From the NCBI GenBank assembly GCA_000934385.1, contig KN880534.1, positions 18,560 through 82,559 on the forward strand: DNA of 64,000 nt, read 5' to 3'. Positions 46,201 through 56,785 of this stretch are shown here, piece by piece. Below the pieces are notes generated by a model that had not been told where the DNA came from, made no database searches, and saw only the letters and a program-made list of their open reading frames with translations. The position numbers and the translations under genes were made by a program. Each line of letters begins with the position of its first letter. Position 1 is the stretch's first letter. The DNA is from Cylindrobasidium torrendii FP15055 ss-10. Its lineage: Eukaryota; Basidiomycota; Agaricomycetes; Agaricales; Physalacriaceae.

Positions 46201-46892
46201 TTGCGAAGGTCAAAAAGACGGAGATAGCGCGAGGACATGCTTGCTAGGATAAGACTGGTTGTTTGTGGGAGGAATGTAAGTGCGGAGACAACGTCTGTTG
46301 GAGCATGTTGCTGCAGAATGCGATTATCAACGCGAGCGGCAAGTTCGGGACGAGGAAGGAGAGGTTGGGGTCTTGCTATTGTAGTCGATGCATCTTGTTT
46401 ATCGGTGGGAACAATAAGGGAGGGTACGGTGCTTGCAATATCCCATACAACAAGGCTGCAGTCCCCTCGGACTTTGTCTAGGCCCACCGCGAGGTAGTTT
46501 GGGTCGGCCGTGCAGAACGAAAGCGCGTTTACAGCGCGTTGGTTTCTTACAGGAAGGGAAGTGAGTGGGCCTGTCGACAGACTGCTGCTATGGCGAGTTT
46601 GTTTCGAGGATTCCAGCCGAAAGAGATCTAGGTGACCAGTCGACGACCCGACAGCGATGAGGTCCTGCACAATGGGATCTGGAGACCATGCAAAGCACTG
46701 TCGCTGTTAAGAGACGTCGGCAACGTGTGTATTGCGCACCTTCATGAATTCAAGATCATGCTTCGCGGTGACTAGCCTGATTTCTGGCTGGTCCGGCGCC
46801 CACTCGTACATCGTCAACTGCGTCCCACCTCCCACGACAAATCGTTTTCCATGGCGCGGATCCCAAAGAAGACGCTTGTCAGAGACAACCAT
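43210..46892 (-). CDS. SEA4: SEACAT/GATOR2 subunit MIOS (SEA4)
   Basis: Eight exons: 46892-46740, 46697-45707, 45656-44992, 44947-44857, 44809-44303, 44250-43586, 43536-43413 and 43364-43210, giving 1116 aa. An N-terminal WD40 propeller has family marks HGKRFVVGGGTQLTMYEW, IAVGSSTGHLDLFRL, LAVGLDKVRGDCSLVVWDI and the BoxTrp-like WDTRTLAQPI. A disordered insert with a (CGT)n-coded Thr run is followed by the helical segment MMMRRRALSGYGL. The C-terminus carries the zinc-binding RING-like module: CNYCNRTM, CPHCARPLPRCSVCLM, MCQTCRHGGHASHIMDWFF and a Cys-rich end. In yeast and animals this complex activates TORC1 through SEACIT/GATOR1 at the vacuole or lysosome. The apparently separate frames across 3.7 kb are one gene once spliced. 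Confidence 0.92.
45309..45338 (-). repeat. Trinucleotide run coding poly-Thr in SEA4
   Basis: A run of about seven GTC units on the plus strand lies within the disordered part of SEA4 and codes a Thr run on the minus strand. It may vary in length between strains. Confidence 0.7.
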
Positions 46893-47163
46893 TTCAAGCG
46901 ACGTAGGTAAGAGAAATACACGAAGTCCACAATAGGCTCCGGCACACAGTACTTGATGATCGCAAGAAAGCACTGTAACAACTTACAACAACGAGAGGTA
47001 AATAGAGCTGCGTGTCCATTAGAAGCGAAATGGAAATTGGGGGGTGCCGTCTGAATGTGGATACACTGTTCCCCTGCTGTTCCATCCAGCTAGGGATACA
47101 GTGATATATTGTAGAACAGATAGATATCTTTTACAGACCTTATTGACCATATCTAGCTGCTAT

Positions 47164-47242
47164 GGTTCGTTGGTCTAGTGGTTATGACGCCTGCTTTACA
47201 TCATGACGCAGGATGCCGTGGGTTCAATCCCCACACGAATCA
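47164..47242 (+). tRNA. tRNA-Val (anticodon UAC) with 6-nt intron
   Basis: A full cloverleaf can be drawn. The acceptor stem is GGTTCGT/ACGAATC with discriminator A. The D-arm lies around GTCTAGTGGTTATGAC. The anticodon stem CCTGC/GCAGG is at 47190-47194 and 47208-47212, and the T-arm is GTGGG/CCCAC with loop TTCAATC. The anticodon TAC is at 47197-47199. The loop is 13 nt rather than 7; removing 47201-47206 (TCATGA) after position 37 leaves a standard loop. The A-box and B-box are normal. Confidence 0.93.
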
Positions 47243-47247
47243 TTTTT
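47243..47247 (+). terminator. RNA polymerase III terminator
   Basis: Five T residues directly follow the tRNA. Confidence 0.8.
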
Positions 47248-47253
47248 GCACAA

Positions 47254-47395
47254 TTCATTGAACAATGAAAACTGAACAGTGAACAGTGAAGTTTGAACAC
47301 TGGTGACTGAACGACGAACGTGTAAGTCGAGTCGTCGACTCTTGAGACTCGACTGGCGTAACTCGTTACAGTAACAGGTTACAGTACTTGGGAAC
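47254..47395. repeat. Degenerate short-repeat tract after the tRNA
   Basis: Up to about 47320 there are loosely repeated TGAACAGTGA-type units. They are followed by GAGTCGTCGACTC / GAGACTCGAC palindromes and GTTACAGTA units. The rest of the gap to 47579 holds nothing further that I recognise. Confidence 0.6.
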
Positions 47396-47579
47396 AACTA
47401 GATGATAAATGATAAATCATGGATTCAAGCTCTTAACTGCCTGGTCCTACAAAGCCGATTTCTCATTGTACAGCTTGCTCGGCGGTATTTTCCGAAGAAG
47501 CTTAGAGATAATAGATTAGGAATGTTCATTAGACTTAGGTTGTACCATAAAATATAGATATCCGACTGCAGCGAAATGT

Positions 47580-50109
47580 CTACAGCCCCGCGGTCTTTCT
47601 TGCACGGCTTGACGGTGGCTGATCGCGAAGCCTTGCACCAGGCCGTGTGCGAATTCTTCCTTCCGCAACATCCTTGGAGAAAGTCGTCTTCGCATGACGC
47701 AGAAGGTAAACCAATCCCGCAGGAGTCATCCCCTCCATGCGTTTGGCGGCACCAAACGACGTGGGTCGCGTCTCCAGCAATCTGGTGCGTACTTCGTTGC
47801 TCAATCCCGGGACAGTGTTGTAGTCGAGGGAGGGATCCAACAACATGGATTCATCCTCGTTGAATATTTTGAGGTCTTGAGTTTGTCGGACTAAATGTGG
47901 GTGATACCAACCTGCGAGCGTGAGCACCGGCTCCGAAAGCTAGCAAGAACCGCACCTTCGATTTCAACCTTTTGCCTCACCCTCGGGTCAACCTCTTGTA
48001 ACAGAGGCATCACCCTATCCAATACGTTGCCGTCAATATGCTTGTACGACAGCAGCTCAAATGCGCTTCGGAATTCCCCATCCAAAGGGCAGTTGACACC
48101 CATTTTTGACCATTCCTACATTTTTCGTCAGGCCTTATTTGCGACAATCGAGATCAACAGGCTTACATGGGGCGAGTTGACATTTGCCTTGAGGACGTCG
48201 ATTACTTGCTTGAACGACCTCTCCATTGTTTCGTATTGAGAAAATCTTTCCGCAGACACAGCCCCGGCCTCAAAGGCTGGCTATGGTCAGCATGATAGTC
48301 AGGCATGTAATAACCGAAGTTCACCTTTCCTTGTCAGTCGCAAGTCAGCATTCTCCGGCCGAAGTGAAGAGCGATATTCAGATCGACTGGTTAGCATTCG
48401 GTCTGGCCATAATCAGCATAAGAACACACATCAAGGAAAAGACATACAGGGTTCTTCAGCGCCCTTCAAGATGAGATCGTCAATAAGGACTCCGATGAAG
48501 CCCTCCGACCGTGACATTATGTACGGCGCCTTCCCTAATGCTGCGAGACCTGCGTTGATTCCAGCGACAGCGCCCTGAGCGGCAGCCTCTTCGTAGCCAG
48601 TTGTGCCATTGATCTGGCCTGCCAGGAAAAGGCCAGGGATGCGTTTCGTCTCCAGAGTCGCTGCAAAGCCAATCAGCATCACTGCAAGCGACCATGTTGT
48701 AGGGGGTACCTGTCAATTCCCTTGGATCCACATAGTCGTACTCTACACCATATGCCGGTTTGACAATCTTGACGTTCTCCAGACCTGCGATGGTGCGCAT
48801 CATACCCTCCTGCACCTCTTCCGCCAAACTGTTGGAGACACCGTTGGGATAGATGATATCCGAATCATAGCCCTCTGGTTCGAGCCATACAACATGGGAG
48901 TCTCTGTCCGCAAATCGTTTGATTTTGGCCTCAAGGGACGGACAATATCTTGGGCCTTGCACTACCTTCAGCTTTATTCAGACCATGTTCGCAAGACTCA
49001 CCTCGCTTTGTCTCTTGTATGTGTACACTGTCGACCATATGTTTTCGCACATATTCGTGCGTTGTTGGATTGGTTTCGGTCCTGAAGCAGGCTACTTGGT
49101 TGTTGGCATTCGGAACAGTCAGGTTGAGGGAGCTAAATGGCCATGGTGGCTGGTCGCCGTCCTGTCGTTCCATGCCTTCGAAATTGACCGTCTTGCCGTC
49201 AATTCTTGCGGGAGTACCAGTCTGCAAACGCCCGAGCTTGAAGCCTGCCGACTTGAGTGATGCGGAGAGGCCAATGGTAGGGTCCTCGCCTATTCGGCCA
49301 GCGGGGATGGTTTTTGGTCCTACGCAGAATTAGCGGACGGACGAAGTTGTCAGGAACTCATGAGTCACCGATGTGTATTTCTGCGGACAGGAATGTTCCA
49401 GTACAAATGACAATCTGTGAACATGGGATGATGTCCCCCGTTTCTGATTCTGCTCAATACTAACTGTGACCAAAGTAGGATATGCAACGCACTGAGTCGA
49501 AGGCCCTTCACGGTACCATACGTGTTTTCCGGCGTTTGCTCATGGTCAAAGACGATATCGAATGCTTCTGCAGTGCAAATGTCCAAGTTCTTGTAGTTTT
49601 GCAGTTCTTCTCGCATGTACTTTTTGTAGAGAACACGGTCTATTTGCGCGCGAGGACCCTGATTTGATGAGTATAATCTCTTCAATGAGTTGCTCATATA
49701 ACTTACCCATCCAGCTGGGCCCTTGTTCATGTTAAGGACACGAAACATGATGCCAGCCTTGTCTGTTGGTTCATTAGCAATGCATGTTGTTGACAACCAC
49801 TGAGCGCGCACCAGCTATCTTTCCCATTACACCATCAAGCGCGTCCACCTCCTTGACTAACGTGCCCTTTCCCACGCCACCAATAGAGGGATTGCAAGAG
49901 AGTTCACCGATGTTTTCCATGCTCTTCGTTATGAGCAGTGTCTTCGCACCCGTCCGAGCGGACGCGGTCGCAGCCTCGCATCCCGCATGTCCTCCTCCAA
50001 TTACGCATACATTGTACGCCTTCGAAAGGTCTCCAGGGCCTGTGGAAAACAGTCGGCGCAGATGAAGTCCTCGAGTGCACGAGCGCGAGAGCATGGAAAT
50101 GGTCGGCAT
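47580..50109 (-). CDS. MTO1: Mitochondrial tRNA U34-modification enzyme MTO1 (GidA/MnmG)
   Basis: Eleven exons (50109-49812, 49762-49707, 49658-49493, 49449-49369, 49319-49002, 48955-48710, 48660-48448, 48402-48325, 48276-48167, 48115-47956, 47911-47580) give 685 aa. With GTPBP3/MSS1, this FAD enzyme makes the taurino- or carboxymethylaminomethyl group at U34 of mitochondrial tRNAs. A presequence (residues 1-30) precedes the FAD motif [12 protein letters not shown], then [60 protein letters not shown] and [16 protein letters not shown]. The helical C-terminus ([18 protein letters not shown]) is also present. The very end, after LLRHAK, is less conserved. Confidence 0.95.
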
Positions 50110-50412
50110 CCGGACCGATTAGCCGATAGTGATTCAATATTGCAATTTGCAGTCTTCACGGGTTGCATAAGCACAGCTCATGTATGTACATCCTTCAAAT
50201 CGTTATAGATACCAAGTACATGGCAATTCTCGTCCACTTACGGAACTGGCACATGTAAGTATTCGCCATACTGTAGTATGACTAGTACATTGGGTACTGC
50301 ATGAGCTACACCATCCGAAACAAATTCTGTATCAACATATGTAGTGAATAGCAAGGGATCCCGGGAAGCACACAGCACCATCCGGCTCTCCCCACGATAC
50401 AGCTCACCAACA
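50110..50412. other. Intergenic upstream of MTO1
   Basis: This spacer of about 300 bp has no coding or structural signal that I can identify. Confidence 0.45.
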
Positions 50413-51024
50413 TCATCTTCTGCGTCTACGTCTGCGGCGTTCCTCATCAAGGCGCATGAAAACAAAGGTGCCAATGATATCGTCTCCTATGGGCATGCCT
50501 TCTGGAGTGACGGACAAACTAGGCAGACGTGCTTTCCCAAAAAATCCAAGCGAGCCTCTGTCGTAACTTGCAACTGTGTGGTGGTTGCCTGTCGATATCA
50601 ACTATACGAATGCATGTTAGATACAATCCAACTGTCTGCATACTGCACACACATAAAGCGGTGAGCCCATTTCCACCTTCCATTTGTAGGATTTACCGTC
50701 AGAAGCAACGAATGTTCGTGATCTGAAGGGCTAGGGTGAACGGTGGGAAACTTGCTGGAACAGGAACCCGTTCACGTACGCACTGAACATCCCGGTACTT
50801 TGCGGCGTAATGTTGCGTCCCCACACGTTCACGAACCCATCGTCAAGCATAGAGCTGAGCTTCACTGAGCCCATCTCGGTGATTGTGTCTGCGTGCGTCT
50901 TCTTTATGACCGTTCGGGAGTGGACAAGGAATTTGTGTTCGGTTTCAACGAAATACGCGGGCGTATCATCGGGAAGAAGTATTATGGTATTGTCGGCGCT
51001 GTCGTCAGTGAAGCGAAGGTCCAT
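50413..51024 (-). CDS. DUF6593 domain protein with poly-Arg tail
   Basis: Exons 51024-50776, 50730-50653 and 50601-50413 give 171 aa. It matches the basidiomycete DUF6593 family. An N-terminal beta-rich segment (FVETEHKFLVHSRTVIKK) is followed by VNVWGRNITPQSTG, RTFVASDGKSYKW and VASYDRGSLGFFGKARLPSL. The end of the domain, DDIIGTFVFMRLDEE, is followed directly by eight Arg residues and the stop. The family has no assigned function. The first intron (50731-50775) uses the donor after Ser-Ala-Tyr; later donors would leave introns of only about 20 bp. Confidence 0.82.
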
Positions 51025-51502
51025 GATGGTTGTGGAAAGACAGTGAGGTTGTTATGTCATGTGAATACATGCTGGAACTTGTTTCAAGTCTCGACCAGTG
51101 AGAGATTTGGTCAACGAGTGCTCTGGTCGTGTAGCTTTCTATAAACAGCCTATATTGAAACTGGGTAATACAGCAATGGAGTCTTCCACCACATCTCAAG
51201 TTCGAGACGGGAGCAGGGAATCGAACGCACAAGAGAATAAGTCCAGAATGGACCTGAAAGCGCCGTTTTCCTTCAGGAATCTGCTGTTAAGTCCCACTTG
51301 GAGAATGCCCGTTTTCGAGATGCCAGCATGGAGATGAACGGTACAGTCAAGGTAGGCGCAGTCAATATAGTGGCAGTGAGTTTCTTCCATGCCCGGGACC
51401 GTAGGTTCTGCAGTTGGTCATAATGCTGGATCGGGAGTGTTGATAGATACTTTCGCAAATATGGAGGTACACAATGAAATGTGTTATTATGGGTCGCATC
51501 CT
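51025..51502. other. Intergenic, no gene seen
   Basis: This 478-bp gap lies between two minus-strand genes. A plus frame at 51098-51337 lacks family support. A GTTCGATTCC-like B-box on the minus strand near 51215 has no tRNA fold around it. Confidence 0.45.
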
Positions 51503-52011
51503 TTAATCTAATGCAGGCATACGGCGTACAACACGACCCTCATTTCGTGCGTGGACCTTGAGCATATCGAGGATAGCCGAGGTCGCCCACCTCTCGGGGG
51601 GAGTCCTATTTTCTGTAGCCCAGTAGTAGATATCCCAGTCCGGCTCGTCGAGCATCTGTTCACACCAATAAGTAAAACCCTGCGAGACATGCCATTGCGC
51701 ACCTTGTCGTACTCCTGAAGCTGAGCTTCACTCATGTCCCCGAGCTTGTCTCTCGCAAAAGTACTCAGAAGAAGGTCGCTCTCCAGAGTTCCGCGCTTTC
51801 GTGACTGATAAACGAGCCGGGCACGCAGGGTGTCGACGGATTCGTTGAACCGGGGCAGAGGCGTTGGCAGAGGAACGTCGGTAGGTGTAACCGTTTTGGA
51901 AATATGCTCAGGCGTATGCGGTAGCGGCCATGGATCACCAAGGGCTGCGACAGTTGTCGAAAACAGCCTCTGGCGCGGCAAACGCGAAGCGGCGATGCGT
52001 AGGGCGAACAT
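51503..52011 (-). CDS. SDHAF2: Succinate dehydrogenase assembly factor 2 (SDH5)
   Basis: Exons 52011-51703 and 51655-51503 give 153 aa. This mitochondrial matrix protein helps attach FAD covalently to the SDH flavoprotein subunit. A presequence of about 25 aa (AASRLPRQRLFSTTVAA) leads to the conserved core RLVYQSRKRGTLESDLLLS, with MSEAQLQEYDKMLDEPDWDI and YYWATEN, which defines the SdhE/Sdh5 fold (RKRG motif). Length and motif order agree with the family. Confidence 0.95.
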
Positions 52012-52070
52012 GGACGTCAGATTTCGAGATGTGTTCGGCGCTTTCGGGCCTTCACTCCGAGCTTTGATCA
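52012..52070. promoter_or_regulatory. 59-bp bidirectional promoter SDHAF2/BET2
   Basis: Only 59 bp separate the two divergent ATGs. Transcription starts, 5' UTRs and promoter elements of both genes must fit here or extend into the opposite gene. No TATA box is seen; GC-rich CGNNCG words are present. Confidence 0.6.
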
Positions 52071-53299
52071 ATGACGACCACGACATCTGAACTGCTTGTC
52101 TCCCAGCATGTCGCGTACATTCAGAACTTGGGCAAGAACAAAGATGACTTGACATACCATCTGACGGCGCACCTGCGCATGAACGCGATTTATTGGGGCA
52201 TCACTGCACTGTGTATCATGGGACACCAAGACGCGCTCAGTCGCGATGAAATGATTGAATATGTGATGAGCTGCTGGGACGCCGATGCAGGTGCGGAATA
52301 ATATCGCATGCGAGATATGAACCAACATCTCCTAGGCGGATTCGGTGCGCATCCGGGTCACGATGCGCATTTACTGTCAACGCTCAGCGCAATCCAAATC
52401 CTCATTACCCAAGACGCTTTAGACCGAGCAGATATTCCCACAGTAGTCAAATGTATGGCATTTCATCCTTCCCTAGGTTTCTCTGACTAAAACTCCAGTC
52501 ATTCTTTCCTTGCAGCAACCGTCTGGTGTATTTGCGGGTGATCAATGGGGTGAAATCGACACTCGCTTCTTATATTGTGCAGTCAACGCACTTTCCCTCT
52601 TGGGCCACCTTTCGGACATCGATATCGACCTTACAGCGGGCTACCTGGCCAAATGCAAGAACTTTGACGGCGGTTTCGGTATGGTGGCGGGCGCAGAGAG
52701 CCACGCAGCCCAAGGTGAGTCTCCTTCTTGGTATTAGCGTCGTCTGACCTAGTCTCATAGTATTCGTCTGTGTTGCGGCATTAGCAATAATGGATCGGCT
52801 GGACATTGTAGATCATGAGACGCTGGCTTGGTGGCTTGCCGAACGCCAAGTGACTACGGGAGAAACGCGAGGAGGGCTTAATGGACGACCAGAGAAAGAC
52901 CCAGATGTTTGCTATAGTTTCTGGGTGCTCTCCTCTCTTTCTATACTAAAGAAAGTATCCTGGATTGACGCAGACATGCTCACCCAATTCATATTATCGA
53001 CCCAAGTGAGTGTTGGCAATGAGATTGCACTCAGGACTAATGATGGCAGGATCCGGATAACGGCGGCATTGCTGACCGACCTGGGAATATGGTGGACGTA
53101 TTTCACACTCATTTCGGAGTGGCTGGTGCGTGCGGACCTGCGATCCATTTGTTATGACTGATGGTCTCCAGGATTATCGATTCTCGGGTACCCAGGATTA
53201 GTGGATTTGGACCCAGTGTACTGCATGCCTGCAAAAATTATTGCGGCAAGAGGGCTCACCAAGGACTGGGAGTCTCTCCCGCGGCGAGAGGCCTTGTAG
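52071..53299 (+). CDS. BET2: Rab geranylgeranyltransferase beta subunit (BET2)
   Basis: Exons 52071-52290, 52336-52452, 52499-52714, 52761-53005, 53050-53125 and 53172-53299 give 333 aa. It prenylates Rab GTPases together with the alpha subunit and REP. Prenyltransferase beta repeats are plain: [80 protein letters not shown] and [20 protein letters not shown]. The zinc ligands Asp (in [10 protein letters not shown]), Cys in the same motif, and His in FHTHFG are present. The frame is open across all six exons. Confidence 0.96.
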
Positions 53300-53587
53300 C
53301 TGCACATAGCATAGCGCGGGGTAGTTAGGGTCTCGACTGGACATAATCTACTCGATCAGCGGGGAAAATCAAGGAAACTGTTGTGGAAATGTATTTTTGT
53401 TATATTTTTAGGGGGACTCGGATACCGTCGTGTGCCCCTCTTCCTTATCCATTGTACACTCAAGACGAATATCTGTCGAATTTCTGGAGTTATCCTGGAG
53501 TAATTTGTGCAGCAACCCGAGTTGAAAGTGTCACAATTCAAAGGTTAGCAACAACTCACGATTTTGGTTCCTTGCCGTCTTGCCTCC

Positions 53588-55521
53588 ATGTCAAACCGCA
53601 GAAGTTGGATTTCGAAGCTGGGCAGTAGCAGCAGGCCCAGCAGCTCGTCGGGCCTGCCTACACCCACGGAGGGACGCACTCTCGACTTTTCCTCCCCGTT
53701 GTCGCGGACGACGAGCGTACCATCCTCATCTCCGCAACCGGATACGCTGTCGAGGACCAACACTCGGGAGGACAAACATCCCTATGTTGCGTCCTCTGTG
53801 CCCTCGACCCCGCGGCGGAATCGTTCGGTGACCAGTTTCAGAGAAGCTGACCCAGCTCACCAGGAGCCACTTCCACACACCCCCTTGGAACGAACGGAAA
53901 CTCAAGAGACTACAAGATCCAGCGGATTTCCAAGAATGTCGCTGGCCTCGATGATGAGCGGCATATCGCTCTCGCTGTCCCGCACAAACACACGCGAAGA
54001 CCCGGGAACGCCAGACGACAAAGAGAGAGGGCGGTCGTTCTTTGGCGGTCGATCTGGCCGGTCCTCCTCACATGCTCCCCCGGAGCTCGACCCGCCCTCG
54101 CGAAGCCAGAGCCGTGCACGGTCCCAGTCCCCATTCACTTTTCGCCGTTTCAAGGCTCGGGAGCCGTCGCCGCCGCCTGAAGCGGTTAGGCTTGGCGATG
54201 ACTCTGATTGGGAGCCGGACACCCCAAGCATGCGCCCTCGCAACGCATTCAGTGATGCCGACGACTCTCCGGACGAGGTTGCGGGAGAAGAAACCGATGG
54301 CGATGAATGGACCGACGACGAGCTCGACATCTTCGATCCGGAAACAGAACACAACACGGAGGCCAACGCATTCACAGACCCCGTCATCGGCGAGAGTTTA
54401 CTCCTAGCGGAATCCGACGAGTTTGACCACGATCCACTTGGCGAAGGCGTGAATGTTATCATCCCGCCGGAGCCATATTTCCCATCGACGCTGAACACCC
54501 GTATCTCCCGTTCTAATACCAAGCGGAATCCTAGACGGCGCAAATCCGTCAAGACAGACGAACCCCTCCCCCTTCAGACTTCTCGGCCTATCTTCCAGCG
54601 GGACCGATGCACCATCAAAGTCGTGCAGGGCAATCCAGACGAGGCACTTGGAGGCAGGCGGCGCCGACGATACGTCGTGGCCAGTGATCTCAGTGAAGAA
54701 GCACGCTATGCCGTCGAATGGGGTATTGGAACAGTTCTTCGTGACGGAGACGAAATGCTGGTCGTTACAGTCGTTGAAAACGACAGCAAGGTCGACCCTC
54801 CCATTCCAAACACCATGGACCGTGCCCAGAAATTGCGCTCGCAGCAAGAGGTGCTTTGGCTTTCTTCGTGCCCTCCCCTTTTGCTTACACTCCACTCAGC
54901 GCCAAGGTCTGGCGTACATTCTTGTCCGTCAAGTTACGGGCCTGCTCCAGCGCACAAAGCTCAACGTGAGCGTCTCTTGCCAGTCGTGGCACGCCAAAAA
55001 CTCGCGACACATGCTGCTAGGTGCGTCCCGCATTCTCACTATCATATGTTCGTTGACCCCCCGCCTTAGACATCGTTGATTATAATGAGCCCGTAATGCT
55101 CATTGTAGGATCTCGTGGTGTCGGTCAACTCAAGGGCATCCTCCTTGGTTCGACATCCCACTACCTCATCCAGAAATGCTCTGTCCCTGTCATGGTCGCC
55201 CGCCGCCGTCTCAAACGTCCCCCCAAGCGGAGCGCACATCTGCTCAAGAACCGCGCCCACGTCAAGCTTGCTGAAGCTGGTATCGATCGTGTTGCTGCAA
55301 AGGTCGACCAGGACGTCAAGGTCATGCGTGATGAAATCCAGAGGGATGATGACCGTCGTGCAGCGGAGGCCGGCGGTATCGATAGGGTGTCGATGGGATC
55401 TCGGACCAGCTCAAAACATATCGAGGAGGCGGATGCCGAAGCAGAGGCAGACGGGGAAGGAGACGATGAGACGGATGAAATTGACGACGCCCCCGCGGGG
55501 GTGAAAGTTGCAGGATCGTGA
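53588..55521 (+). CDS. Universal stress (UspA) domain protein with long disordered N-terminus
   Basis: Exons 53588-54850, 54900-55020 and 55070-55521 give 611 aa. Residues 1-330 are Ser/Thr/Pro/Arg-rich and look disordered. The UspA domain occupies about 350-530: RRRYVVASDLSEEARYAVEW, LVVTVVEND, and the ATP-loop GSRGVGQLKGILLGSTSHYL with VPVMVAR. The end is acidic. The motif LSRTNTRED occurs twice (residues 54-62 and 130-138), suggesting phospho-sites or a docking motif. Similar large Usp proteins occur in filamentous fungi and are thought to sense stress or ATP; the role here is inference. The start is the ATG at 53588. Confidence 0.9.
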
Positions 55522-55763
55522 AGGGCCGTTGGATTTAGAGGGTATTACTTGCTTAATTGTTATTGACTGCGAAGGGACCGTATCTATCCTTTTTCTTATG
55601 CGCACCTCTCAATATAGACATGATACGTACATATGGATGGGAGACTCGTGTCATGGACGGATTACATGAGAACTGGAAACGAGGAGTGTCATTCGAGGCG
55701 TGTAGAATGGGCCAGGGTGCCGTATATAAAGTCCTGCTAAGCGCGCTGATCTTCTCAAGAGCG

Positions 55764-56785
55764 ATGGCAGACACCACGATTGTTGTTCTCTGTGAAGGTA
55801 ATGGTGAAACCCCGCTCATTCTGCTTCATGGTGAGTGTTAGCATATGCGGGTACCGATAGCGTTACGCTGACTTCGAGCAAGGCGGGACAGGTGGTATCG
55901 ATCCCTTATTCGCCCCACTGCGCAATAAGTTCAAGACAGCGTTATGGGCCGTGCAAATGACAGCCGCAACTCCGCTCGAATCTTTCGAGTCGCAAGCAAA
56001 ATACTATTTCGACAAAATCAAGGTATACCATGGTCGTCCTGAATGCAAATACGCTTGAGGCTAAAAGAGGTCAGGAAAAACAGCCCAAAGGACCATATAG
56101 ATTGGCATCTTTCTCTGCCAGTTCTGTCATGCTATTCATGTTATACTTCATGTTCGAAGAACGGCAGGACGATGTCGTGCAATTCTCCTTGATAGACTAC
56201 TTCCCCACCGTCGCCGTTGCTCCCGCCCTAGGCGGATTCGACGCGGCGAGCATCCTTCGGGACTCACTAGTCGGAAACACAGACCCATTTGGCTTGCGCT
56301 TGTTCTGCGATGCCATGCTCACCAGCGTCGTCAATCTATACAAACGCGATGGCACTGGGCATTCCCCGAAGCGAATTCAAGCCGCGAACGAGATTGCGGA
56401 CTACTATCATCATGGGAAGGTTGGGAGCGCGTTTGCGGTGACTACAGCTGCGACGTGTGTGTCCTCTGCAGCACGTATGCACGGCTTTCTCGTACGTCTT
56501 TGGACTCTCGAAGGGAATCAAAGCACAGTTCTAGAGGCTCTAGAGGCATGGATGGCGAGAGTGAAAACACCGGTGACGGTCTACATCGCTAGCAGAGGAC
56601 CGCGCGCAGACGTTGGAAGAGAGGATATGGAGGAGTGGGGTGATTTGGGAGTGCGAAGGTGTTTGCCGGGAGCACGTCTGGTGTATCTCGAGGACGGCCA
56701 CTTTCGTGTTCTGGGGAACGACGAGCTCGTGGAGGATCTTCAAAGAGGATATACGACGATGCATCGGGGGGCGTCAAAGCTATGA
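55764..56785 (+). CDS. Thioesterase-like alpha/beta hydrolase
   Basis: Exons 55764-55830, 55883-56022 and 56075-56785 give 305 aa. It resembles stand-alone thioesterase domains of polyketide/peptide synthetases: an N-terminal strand and oxyanion region (PLILLHGGTGGIDPLFAPL), then PKGPYRLASFSASS at the nucleophile elbow. A lid region follows, and a late DGHFRV supplies the likely catalytic His. The elbow reads A-S-F-S-A-S instead of the standard G-x-S-x-G, although a Ser is kept in the centre. No synthase is nearby, so it probably acts on CoA or other thioesters, or is a non-catalytic relative. Confidence 0.75.

Noticed and set aside
51181..51260. GTTCGATTCC B-box-like word on the minus strand
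   Set aside because: No cloverleaf can be drawn; the T-stem does not pair.
53902..54552. Minus-strand frame of 216 aa opposite the UspA gene
   Set aside because: Its Ser-rich shadow comes from the Asp/Glu-rich sense frame; no motif or start context supports it.
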